From positions 39,817,810 through 39,881,809 of the forward strand of contig CM037593.1 of NCBI GenBank assembly GCA_021018995.1: a stretch of 64,000 bases of DNA, read 5' to 3'. The notes under the pieces were generated by a model, which was not told where the DNA came from, made no database searches, and saw nothing but the letters and a program-made list of their open reading frames with translations. Shown here one piece after another: positions 54,729 through 64,000 of the stretch (position 1 is its first letter; each line of letters opens with the position of its first letter). The position numbers were made by a program, and so were the translations under genes. The stretch comes from Chloranthus sessilifolius (Eukaryota; Streptophyta; Magnoliopsida; Chloranthales; Chloranthaceae).

Positions 54729-55724
54729 TTAAATAAATTACAGAGCAAGGGATCCAGAATTAGAGAGAACCAGAGCTTAGTTCGAGATCCATTTTCCTTC
54801 CAAAAACTCCCTCTCTCTTCCTTCTTCTCCCATTCTCTCTTTAGCCAATCATGGTTGGCTAAACTCCTTTCAGTAGTTAGGGTGAGGTCTTGAGCTGTAA
54901 ATCGAGAGTTTCAGAGGCTTGTAAAGGATTGTATGTTGCACAGATTACAGATCTGAGAACAATAGGATTGTAAGTTGTATTATTGCAATGTAATTATGGG
55001 TTTTAAAGGTAATTCTAATCTACATTTTACTTCTTCATATTTGATTTCCCTGGATTGGATACTCCTGTTGATGTCAGCCAGAAATTGAGAGCTTATAGCC
55101 TGACACCCATAGCATCTGCAATAGTTTACTTGTTCCAATCAAGATCAATAGATTGGAACCATTTCTGGGATGATCTGTGTCCAGTAGAAGGGCAGATTAT
55201 AACCTTAGGATAACTTTGATCTATTGGTAAAGAGTGGATTCTTATACCTGGCATCTGAACTTGTAGCCAGATGGAGGATTGTTGTAGATCTGTCCTCTAT
55301 ACTTCCTTTGATTCCTTTGATTTTCAGTAAAAGATCAAAACCCCTAGCTGATGTTCTCCATCTTTTGAATTTTCATCTTTTCTCTATCTCCCCTCATCTC
55401 TGTGTTTGATTAGATCTGGATCCCTTGCATTTAACTTTTGTAGTTTGTAGTAAAAGTGACAAATCTTAAAACTTCTCGTTCCTATTTTAATTTAGCTGAA
55501 ATTAGGATAGAGTGCTAGATCTACAATAGATATAGAGATCTACTAGAGTTAAATCACATTTCCCTGTGGACATATCCTTGTTTATCTTTTAAAACTTGCT
55601 GCAACAACCCTGGTTCTTGCAGGACTGGTTGCAAACTTTGATTCCATACATCTGTAATTTATGCCTTTTAATTGGCTATTTTTAACCATATAATAATTGT
55701 AAGGTGGGCAACACAACAAGTTTT

Positions 55725-55743
55725 TGGCGCCACTGCCGCGGAT
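55725..55743 (+). other. Primer-binding site, tRNA-Asp type, Ath-6
   Basis: TGGCGCCACTGCCGCGGAT, six bases after the LTR. It matches 12 of the first 15 positions of the Athila tRNA-Asp PBS and is the best preserved PBS here. 55,744-56,064 is the AT-rich leader. Confidence 0.82.
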
Positions 55744-56064
55744 CTGTGTTTTTAAGTTGGTAGATCTAAGTTTTTCTCATTTTAGATTCAAGTTTTTAAT
55801 TGCCTATTTTCTGTTTGACTAATTGCTGTTGTAGTTTTTTTTCTTTTGTAATTTAATTTTGTGTTTCAGATCTGGATCTGTGGTGTTGAAAGGAGCATTG
55901 TACCAATTGGAGGAGCAAGCTTTGCTTAAGTTTGCATTTCCTAACTCTGTTTACATTTCTAGATCTGTAGCTTGGTAGATCTGCAGCATTAGTTGTGTAT
56001 TTTGTGATTGTTTTGCTGAATTTTGTGTGTTATTTTCTATGATTGTTCTGAGTCTTTGGTGTGT

Positions 56065-57878
56065 ATGCTTGAGAGGAGATCTCTTAATCCTGAGATTTCT
56101 CCTTTAGATCTTGAAGTTGAAAGACATCTCAGGCCTAAAAATACCATACACACACCTGTGATTGATTGTGGTAATTCAGCAATGGGTGAGCAACCTAAGA
56201 CTTTGAAGGAATTCAATGCACTAGGGGTTTACAATTCTCCCTTCTGTATTCAATTTCCTGCTGTTCAAGGGAATTATGAGATCAAGTTCTCCATCATCCA
56301 AATGCTACCCTCATACCATGGCCTAAGCAAAGAAGACCCCTACAAGCATATTGATGAATTTCTAGGACTGTGCACTACATTCAATATTACAGGTTTAAGG
56401 GAGGAAGCAACCAGGTTGAGACTCTTTCCTTTTTCACTAAAGGATAGAGCAAGAACTTGGTTGTCAATGCTCACAAAAAATAGTATTCAGTCCTGGAATG
56501 ACCTGCAATGTCAATTTTTTTCCAAGTTTTTCCCCATATCCAAAACAAGTTAGTTGAGGAAGAGCATAATCTCATTTGCTCAAGCCCCGACTGAAGACTT
56601 TTACCAAGCATAGGAGAGATTCAAGGAACTCCTAAAGCAATGTCCCCATTATCAAAATCCTAAATGGCATCTTGTCCAAAGTTTTTACCAAAGAATTGAT
56701 CCTAAAAGTAGGGACATGGTTGATGCTTCTTGTGGTGGTACTTACCTTCACAAAATAGCTAATGAGGCTTGGAGCTCTTTGACCTCATTAGTGAAAACTC
56801 CATATAAAGGGAGACTTTGTCAAGGGACGTTGAGACCCCTATGAGAATGGTGAGAGGCAATACCACAAGAGGAAAAATGTATGAGGTAAATGGATACAAT
56901 GATTTGGAGAGGAAAGTGGACAGCTTGACTCAAAAATTTGATAAGCTCATGGGAACAATACAGCCTCCAATGGCTGTTAAAGTAGAGGAGGCATGTGTGA
57001 TATGCTGATCTCCTACTCACTCCATTGAGGAATGTCCTTCAGCTGCCCAATTTCCAGACCTTGTGGTGGAACATGTGAATGCTGCTCAGTCCTATGGATA
57101 ACAGCCTACTGTTGGTTATCAATGGAGAAACCACCCCAACTTTAGGTGGAGACAAGATAACTTTCAAAATCAGCAGCAGTAGCCACAACAATCCATGTCT
57201 TATAGGAATGCTCAACCATACTAACAGAATTACTTTCCAAGGCCCCAATACCAACAACCTATGGCTCAGCCTGTGCATCAAAGTGCACCAACCCCAGCAC
57301 CCTCTAAGTCCCTCACATTTGAAGAGTAAGTTCTGGCTTCACTATAGAATTTAGGCTCTTTATCTCAAACTGTTAATTCCCACAGTCAAAGCATCAAGAA
57401 GATAGAGGACCACCTTGGTCAGCTATCTAATTCTTTGACTAGGAGAGAGGAGGGAAGACTGCCCAGTCAGCCCATGAACAATCCAAAGGGGCAGTACATA
57501 GTTGGTAAGATAAGCCAAATCTGTCACCACCTTGAGGAGTGGGAGGCTGGTTGATAATAAAGTTTGTACTAAGCCTGATGAGTCAAGTATAGAAAATGAA
57601 GAAACAACTCATAAAATTATGCAGCAGGAGCAACATATAAAAAATAAGGGGGTGATGTGCCCTAACAGAAAACTGAAAACAAAAATAAAGAAAAATCTGA
57701 TGAACTTGCTAAGGCTGCCAATGGGTGGTCAGTTCCTCATTTGCCATTTCCCAATGTATTGAAAGCAGCTTCTCCTTTTGATAAGGGGAATGCTAAAGTG
57801 GAGGAAATGATGAAAACTTTCAAATAAGTACAGATCAACTTGCCTTTACTTGATGCTATCAAGTAAGTTCCAACCTAT
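56065..57878 (+). pseudogene. Gag and gag-protease linker, Ath-6
   Basis: The start at 56,065 is homologous to 5545 in Ath-1 (LERRSLNPEISPLDLEVERH). The gag domain is open to 56,553 (FCIQFPAVQGNYEIKFS; LSKEDPYKHIDEFLGLCTTF; SIQSWNDLQCQF), then a stop and LRKSIISFAQAPTEDFYQA with further stops. The knuckle is CVIC, stop, SPTHSIEEC near 56,999-57,040. Then come a Gln/Pro-rich part, TLRSGRLVDNKVC (57,530), PFDKGNAKVEEMMKTF and INLPLLDAIK, cut by Ath-7 just after VPTY. Confidence 0.87.
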
Positions 57879-58939
57879 TGTTGGGGAAATGGAGTGTGTT
57901 GATTTAGTGTGTAACAAAATAGAATCAAATTAAAACAAATGATGGATTTAGCACAACTACAATCACCTAGGCTTGCAAGATATAGGGCCATTGCAGTAAG
58001 TTTTATAGGTAAGTAAGGGTATGTCTACAAGAAAAATGTGAATAAACTATGATGGATCTCCAAATCTACAATAGATCTAGCACTCTATTCTAATTTAAAC
58101 TACTCTAAAATAGGAGAGAGGAGAGGTTTTTGGGTTTTTTGTCACTATAAACTATAGATTTTAAATGCAGTTGATCCAGAACTTAAGAGAATACAGAGGT
58201 AAGAGAAAATGGATTAAAAATCAAAAGGATGAAGATCAGCAGCTAGGGATTTGGTATTCCACTGAAAATGAATCGAATCAAAGTCAATGCTTAGATCGGA
58301 TCTGCAACAATCCTTCATCTGGCTACAAGCTCCCCAGGTTTTACCCCGAAAAATGCATGGTAAAAGAATCCAATCTCAACCAGAGAATAGAAGTAATCCA
58401 AAGGCTATGATCTGCCCACTTTAATGGTCACAGACTATCCCAGAGATTGTCCCAATAAATCAAAGCAATCCTAAGGCTATGATTTATCCACTTTAATGGT
58501 CACAGACCATCTTAGAGATTGTCTTGAGATAATGGTTTCAATTAGAATAGGTTGACCATTGTAGATGCAGTGAATGTCAGGCTACAAGCTCCCCATTTCT
58601 GGCTGGCTCACAGGAGTATTAAAACTAAGGAAATCAAATATGAATAAATAAAATCTAGCTCAGAATTAACTCTAAAATCGACAATTCCATTACAATGCTA
58701 CTACTTACAATGATGTGCTCAGATCTACAATCTGTGCAGCATCCGATCCCTCACAAAGCCTCTGAAACTCTCAATTATAGATCATACCTCACCCTAGCTA
58801 CTGAAGAGGTTTTTAGCCAACCATCATTGGCTAATAGTGAGGAAGAAGGAAAGGAGAGGGAGAAATTGGAGGGAAAAATGAATTCGATCTCGGCTCCGCT
58901 CTCTCAATTTCTGGATGCCTTTTTCAATGTCGTTGCTCC

Positions 58940-58980
58940 TCTATTTATACCTTTTTCTCATATCTGTTTCAGCCAATCAG
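58940..58980 (-). promoter_or_regulatory. LTR core promoter of Ath-7
   Basis: CTGATTGGCTG is followed by GGTATAAATAGAGG on the minus strand. Confidence 0.7.
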
Positions 58981-59209
58981 AATTCAGAAGAATAATGCAG
59001 TTATGCTTATGTGGCTGATCTCTCTTCTAGAAGCTTTTCTCTTATTAGTCCACAACTGACAAGCACATGTGAGGTAGTTAGAGTTCCCGCTCGTGCTCAG
59101 TTGAATACTAAAAATACCCCCATGGGTCGCTGTCGTGCCTTGGAGCGTGTGCGCGAAACCTGGAAGTTGTGACTGTTGATGAAGGGTCATTCAAAGTTCC
59201 CAGAATGAA

Positions 59210-59650
59210 TGTCGAGAAGTTTTAGAGAGCTTTTCAATGGGTTCTTGGTCTGTATGCTCAGTCTTTCGATAGGTTTGGGATAAACCTCTCGTTGGGTTAT
59301 AATGTACTAGTCGCTAGGATTAGCCTCTCTCGACAGGTTTGAAGTAGCTTTCGATACCCTCTGTTTAGTTCTTCCTTCATCTTGTCGACAGGTTACAATC
59401 ATCCTATCACCTTGGTGAGGTGATCGATATGTTGGGGATCATCTCGACAGGTTCTGAAGGATCCTGTCGAAGGCTTCTCTTGTTCTACTTGATAGGTTTA
59501 TCTGAACCTCGCGATTTCCACTGCACCTTCAAGTAAGGTGTCGATAGGATTCTTTCTTTCTATAATCACAACCTATTGACAAGCAGGAACCTTGCGATAG
59601 CTTACTGGATCCTCTCGATAGCTTAGAAATTGAGCTTCAGAACTTCTTAA
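59210..59650. repeat. U3 motif array of Ath-7, CTCGACAGG type
   Basis: About 14 motifs (CTCGACAGGTT, GTCGACAGG, CTCGATAGC, TTCGATAGG) in 440 bases. Confidence 0.78.
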
Positions 59651-60027
59651 CAGCTTCTTCCTTGACTTTCCTTAGCTGGCACCTATTTTCGGTGCACTAT
59701 CTTCCATCTGTTAGCACTCAGCAACCTCTTGGTGGGTTCAATCTATCTTCTCTACAACTGTGCTTGGTCTCAAGCATGACTTGTTGAGCTCATGATCTTC
59801 TCATGAATTTATACAACTCTGATTGCTTGACTGACAGACTTTTGGGCTATTGTGAAACCATGATGAGGAACATATTACTTCTTTGGCCTTTTTAGGTGGA
59901 TATCTGCACTAAGGCTGGATTTTATTGCTTATCTACAAAACATCCTTAACACACCTTATTAGTCAATTCAAGGGCCTAACAAAGGTCAGGTTAGGAGGTG
60001 AAAAATGGTATTTTTCACTGCTCAGCA

Positions 60028-60039
60028 CACCCACAAACC
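60028..60039 (-). other. Polypurine tract, Ath-7
   Basis: The minus strand reads GGTTTGTGGGTG next to the LTR edge; one G of the usual run is T. Confidence 0.78.
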
Positions 60040-61951
60040 TAAGCTTTGCTAGTCCCTGAGCAAAGAAGAAATTCAAAACAATTATTGAAAATGAAAAGAA
60101 AAAAGCCACTTTTGTAGAGAACACGGATGCATTTAGCATATGCATCGAGCCTTTTAAACCCCTAGGTGATCCCTAGTGGAGGAGTGAAGTTACCCGTAAA
60201 CTTCCCCAATGGTTTAGTTAATGTTAATGCAGTATGTTGAGAACAAAAATCAAGTCAAAATGAAATTCATTCCACCCTTGTTCCCTTAAGTTCAGAAGAT
60301 TTTTATCAAAAACACGGTCTTTTAAAAACTGAAATTCTGCTGCATTTCCTTCACAATCAATCAGCTCATGTCAAGGCATTTTATCCAAATTTTAATACAT
60401 GGCTAGCTATCAAATTAAGAATGTCTGTTATGATACAACTCCCAACAAACTTAATTTCAGACCCAAAGCTTACCAGGGCTTGTCACTCAGAAGGAAACTA
60501 GAAGGGTGCATTAGTTCACTCAGCTCAAGAGCAGTTACAGCCCTCAAATAGGACTGCAAGCATGAGCATAGGCATTGTTCTAATTTCTAAAATTTCCTAA
60601 CTCTTTTCACCATAGATCAGACATATCCTTGTCTCCACATGATAGTTCAATCCATTTCATATCAGTAAGGTCTTTTTATTGGGTTGTACTGTGGCTTATG
60701 GGTGAAATTTATATAGAATAAAGGGTAAAAAGGATTCAAGATTGAGAAATCAATGAAGTAAGGAGGTGATCAGCGTAAATCTTCATTTTCATCTTCATTC
60801 TTGAATTTCAGCATAAATCTTCATCTTCGTTCTTGAATTTTCAGATTTGAAGTCATCAGTTTCTAATCTTCCTTTTCAAAATATCAAATGAAATGACTTC
60901 TCCTTCAGTCTTTTGTTTTATTTTTTATTGTTATTTTTTTTTCTTTTTCTTTTTGTATGCTTTTTTTTTGTATTTTTCTACATTTGTCTGTTTTTTTTTT
61001 TTTTATGGGCTAGCATGCCACAATTACACATCACTCTTGCCTTCATATGTGTTTTCTTCTTCTTGTACCAAATTTTCAAAACTTACTCCTCTAACCTCTT
61101 CAATTCCTTTCACCTTTCCTTCTGAAATCTCAAAGTGAGGGTCAGGCTGCATCAGGTCATTGAGGTTGTGGGATCAAATTTTCTAGTTTTTATCAAAGAA
61201 AAGTTTGGATTTCAAGGCTCAAATAGTGTTTATCAAGGGCAGTTCAAAGGGTAAGGATATTTTCAGCTCAAACTGTCTAAGGAATGGCCTTATATTCATG
61301 TCCTCAATGTCAAGAATGCTGTCAAGCAGTTTCAACTTGGATTTGATTAACTTCTAGTGATCAAAATTGGATCCAGTCAGTCCTTAGAGCAAAAAAATTG
61401 CCAAGACACTCTTTCAAAAGATAAGTTCTCAGGCCCAAATCTCACTGGGTATGGTCTTCCATCAAATTTTCTGGGGAGTATCCTCACAGATCTTCTCTCC
61501 TCTCAAGGTCACTAAGTGTTTATTTTTTAATAGAATTTCTGACATTTGCTTTATTATAGTGTTAGAACTGTAACATTATTCCAATGTTAAAAAGTTTTTC
61601 TTTTTCAATTTTTCTAAAAAAACTCCAGGTGGGAATTTACTTCATTTTCTTAGTTTTTTTTTTTTTTTTTTTTTTGAACCTTGCTACACTACTATTAACT
61701 ATCCATTGGTAAGGTATACCTTGCCACAGCCCCAAACCTATGAGGAATAGTGTCCTCATTGTGTCAAAGATAACAGTGGGTGCGCAGCAAGGGAAAAAAA
61801 AATAAAGATACACATAGAAAGAAAAGAAATATAAGACATAAATATCAAAGAAACTAATTAACACCAAAAGGAAATTGTATTAAAATATATATAGAGAGTC
61901 TGCACAAGATCCTAAAAAAAGAATTGGGAGAAAATCTAAAATAGTCTACAA
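60040..61951 (-). other. 3' untranslated region of Ath-7
   Basis: Collinear with the other Athila 3' UTRs (CTTTGCTAGTCCCTGAGCAA, CCTAGGTGATCCCTAGTGG, AATCTCACTGGGTATGGTC). T-rich runs at 60,920-61,005 and a run of about 23 T at 61,654-61,676. The internal PPT-like motif AGGTTTGGGGCT lies at 61,729-61,739 (minus strand). No gene. Confidence 0.72.
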
Positions 61952-64000
61952 TTATGTGTAAGCATCATCAGGCCATTCATATAGATCGGCTAGATTCTTT
62001 AACTCTTCATTGGAGAGAGGTTTTTTCTTCTTAGGTGTGGACTTCTGGGCTGGCTGGCTCGGTGTCTCCTCAGACTGGGCAGCAGGTTCTTTGTCTTTCC
62101 TTAGATTAGCGTCAGAGGGGACAGATCTTTTTACAGTGACCTTTCTCCTTGAAGAAGTTCGCTTAGGCTCTAGAGGGGCAGGCTCAGTGTTGGGAGGGGC
62201 TTGGACTGGAGGAAGAGCAACATCCACAGGTGGAGTAGGAATAGGCTGAGTGGAAGAAGTTGTAGAGGGTTGAGTGGAGGGAGGATTGGTAGAAGGAGCT
62301 GAAGCCAGAGGGGCTGGTTGATGTGGTTCAGAGGTCAGCGCAACAATCTTCCTTTCCAAAATTTCAATTTTCTTCTCTACATAAAGTAGATTGAACTTAG
62401 AGAGTTCTTTGGTGGCTTTAATTATCTCCTCTGCATTGTTTAATTTTTTCTGGAGAAATTCAGTATTCTTCTTTTCAGCTTTGACAATGAGACTCTCAAC
62501 AGCAGCAAGTTGTTTTGCTGACTCATATCGAACCAGGATTTTCCACCAACCTTTAGATATATTCTAGAGCTGGATTCTATGCTCCAGTTCCATGATAGCA
62601 ATCCTTTCCTCATAGGGGGCTTCAAAGGAAGCACGGAGGGCAGCCATTCGTCGTAGGAAATCCCTATGGATGTAGGGATTATCCCTCATTGCATACAAAA
62701 GTGTGAGGTAAGGGGGAACGTAGAAGGAATGTAGAGGCACAATGGGGAGGAAAGGGAGTGGAGTGGAGAAAGATGAGGGAATGAAGGATGCCAGTTCCTC
62801 AGGGGAAGGTAAAATGGTACGGCTAGCTGGGGAATGGGGTGGAGGAGATTCAGGGTCAGTTTGGGTGGAGGCATCTATGAAGGAAGGTGGAGTGACCTCT
62901 TCAATAAGGTGTGGGGAAGAAGTAGGTGGGGTAGGTATGGCTATGGAGCTGGTTGGGATAAATTGGTCAATGAAGATTGGATGGCTGCTAAGGTTTGGGA
63001 GATAGAGGCTTGGTTGAGAAGGGTGGAGGTTATGGATAAGAGTGTGGCCTCAATGGAAGATTGGGTAGCAGTATTAGCCATGACATGGGATTGTATTGAT
63101 AGGAGGAGGTCTAGGATTTGGGGTAAGGGGTTAGGTTTCATAGCAAGTGGGTGTTGGAAGAGAGGGGGTAGTGGAAATGAGAAGTGTGGTCATGCTGGTC
63201 AGAGGTTGAGACTGAGAAAAATGGGGGAATGTGGGCTGTGGAGAGTCAGGTAGTGGATTATAATCATGCCAAATATTGTCCGCTATGGACATCATCAGGG
63301 ATGAAAATCCTTCAGTGGTTGATAGGTCCTGATTTAGGGTAGGTGAGATGGAAAAAATTGGCTCATTCGCAAGGGGAGTGAAGAGTGGAGAAGACATGGA
63401 AGGGCTGAAAGGGGTAGTGGTTGATGTAAATGAGCTGGTTGGAATGGTGAATGAGGGAAAAGTAGGGATGGGGTCTATGAGTGGAGGAGCTAAAAATGGG
63501 GTGGATGTGGAAATGGTTGTGGAAAGGGAGACTGGAATGTTGTGGGGAATGGGAACTGGCAAAGAGGGAACAACAAGTGAGATGGTTAGTGTGGGCGATA
63601 GAGGGATGGTGGGGCTAGTAGCAATGGGACTAGTCATAGAGAAATGCAGATCAATGGTAGGGGTGAATTAGGGTGCAGAGGATACGAGTGGAGGCTCCAA
63701 GCCAGGAGCAGCAGATGTGAGCAAAGGCTCACGGGTGACTGAGGTAGAGACCTCAGGAGGGGATGCTGAACTCGGGGCAACAGAGGTGTCAGGAACTGCT
63801 TCCTCAATCTCTTCAGTTGACCTGTGGGTGCCTTTACCAATGAGGGTCCCACTGGCAGACCAAGCCCTTTTTCCAAACACTGTGGGCTTCACCTTCTCCA
63901 CTTTGTCATTTTCTTTAAGCACAAATCCCTTTCTCTTAAGCAGAGTAGTGATGAGCTGGCTGTAGGGGAGCCTTGGTAGGGCTTGAGCTTTCCTACATTT
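61952..64000 (-). pseudogene. Env-like ORF, proline-rich and coiled-coil C-terminal part, Ath-7
   Basis: From the right edge: LITTLLKRKGFVLKENDKVE, a Ser/Pro/Thr-rich stretch with a stop near 63,668, IWHDYNPLPDSPQPTFPHF (near 63,260), NPYIHRDFLRRMAALRASFE (near 62,670), a stop after EHRIQL, then a long helical, heptad-like segment (VESLIVKAEKKNTEFLQKKL; LLYVEKKIEILERKIVAL), a Pro/Thr-rich linker, a basic patch and the end LADLYEWPDDAYT at 61,952. Homologous to Ath-2 8,100-9,802. No hydrophobic membrane span is visible. Confidence 0.72.

Larger units (their letters stand above)
53588..55718 (+). repeat. 5' LTR of Ath-6
   Basis: About 2.13 kb from TGTTAGGTAGTG to GGGCAACACAACA, followed by the PBS. 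CTCGAC/GTCGAG array (53,960-54,455), ATTGG and TATA boxes (54,681-54,728), one hairpin (55,170-55,200). It is the most readable LTR of the set and a good reference for its subfamily. Confidence 0.9.
53588..57878 (+). mobile_element. Ath-6: plus-strand Athila-type element, 5' part
   Basis: 5' LTR, PBS, leader and gag to the gag-protease linker, where Ath-7 interrupts it at 57,878. Pol and the 3' LTR should lie beyond the right edge. It is inserted in the Tat-2 5' LTR. Confidence 0.88.
57879..60027 (-). repeat. 3' LTR of Ath-7
   Basis: About 2.15 kb from TGTTGGGGAAATGG to CACTGCTCAGCA. Two hairpins (58,408-58,438 and 58,479-58,510) in a short local duplication, TATA (minus 58,940-58,952, GGTATAAATAGAGG) with CCAAT-like box at 58,971-58,980, and array at 59,210-59,650. 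Confidence 0.87.
57879..64000 (-). mobile_element. Ath-7: minus-strand Athila-type element, 3' part
   Basis: 3' LTR (57,879-60,027), PPT (60,028-60,039), 3' UTR (60,040-61,951) and env-like ORF (61,952 to beyond 64,000). It inserted into Ath-6; the left flank is CCTAT. The rest lies off the right edge. Confidence 0.87.

Noticed and set aside
55725..55743. tRNA gene fragment
   Set aside because: Only the 3' complement of a tRNA-Asp end is present, directly after an LTR, which is a primer-binding site and not a tRNA gene.
60893..61138. Phe-rich hydrophobic open frame resembling a membrane protein
   Set aside because: It is translated T-rich low-complexity DNA within the Athila 3' UTR; homologous UTRs (for example 26,600-26,760) show the same T-rich tract without a conserved frame.
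62742..63671. Plus-strand Gly/Val/Met-rich open frames
   Set aside because: Antisense shadows of the proline-rich part of the Ath-7 env-like ORF, whose minus-strand reading matches Ath-2.
1..64000. Possible host protein-coding gene
   Set aside because: No frame outside retroelement domains shows conserved motifs, and all well-preserved domains (gag, protease, RT, RNase H, integrase, env-like, ORF1) belong to retrotransposons.

Overview
The window looks like heterochromatic, gene-poor nuclear DNA of a flowering plant, probably a eudicot, although the species cannot be fixed from sequence alone. I see no host gene, tRNA, rRNA or CRISPR array. Almost every base can be assigned to nested, decayed LTR retrotransposons of the Ty3/gypsy superfamily. 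Most are Athila-type: LTRs of 2.0-3.1 kb, a primer-binding site resembling the tRNA-Asp type, gag with a CCHC knuckle, pol ordered protease-RT-RNase H-integrase, an extra proline-rich env-like ORF after integrase, and a polypurine tract GTTTGGGGGTG. Two stretches are Tat/Ogre-type, with LTRs starting TGTAGACACCC.

Layout, left half (1-38,073), read as nested insertions. Ath-1 (minus, 1-8,076) sits inside the env-like ORF of Ath-2 (plus, 8,077-13,706). Ath-2 sits inside the env-like ORF of Ath-3 (minus, from 13,707), which has the fullest pol of the window (15,448-19,030). Ath-3 and Ath-4 (minus) share one LTR (22,924-25,769) as a tandem pair and lie in the 3' UTR of Ath-5 (plus, 31,150-34,881). 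Ath-5 abuts Tat-1 (plus, 34,882-38,073), which holds a gag fragment and an ORF1 with a plant-mobile/DUF7745-like domain.

Right half (38,074-64,000). Tat-2 (minus) has LTRs at 38,074-40,294 and 52,312-53,587, a roughly 1,000-codon gag reading frame with a long low-complexity tail, and no visible pol, so it resembles a gag-only (TR-GAG-like) non-autonomous element. A solo Athila LTR (40,730-43,866) splits its 3' tandem repeats. Ath-6 (plus, from 53,588) interrupts the Tat-2 5' LTR, and Ath-7 (minus, from 57,879) interrupts Ath-6 between gag and protease. Ath-7 runs off the right edge inside its env-like ORF.

The most unusual signals are regulatory or structural rather than coding. (1) Every Athila LTR has upstream of its TATA box an array of short near-palindromic CG-centred motifs, with a different core per subfamily (CTCGACAGG, CTCGAGTGG, CTCGCGAGG). 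A second array of the matching type lies between integrase and the env-like ORF in both elements where that interval is preserved. (2) A hairpin whose stem bases change in a compensatory way recurs 16 times in the transcribed part of the LTRs, one to three times per LTR. (3) Ath-1 carries a scar built from short pieces of its own gag, RT and integrase in both orientations. (4) Tat-2 has two further unexplained motif clusters.

Limits: coordinates of LTR ends are read from TG/CA termini next to PBS or PPT. Divergence, insertion ages and most target-site duplications cannot be computed or lie outside the window.
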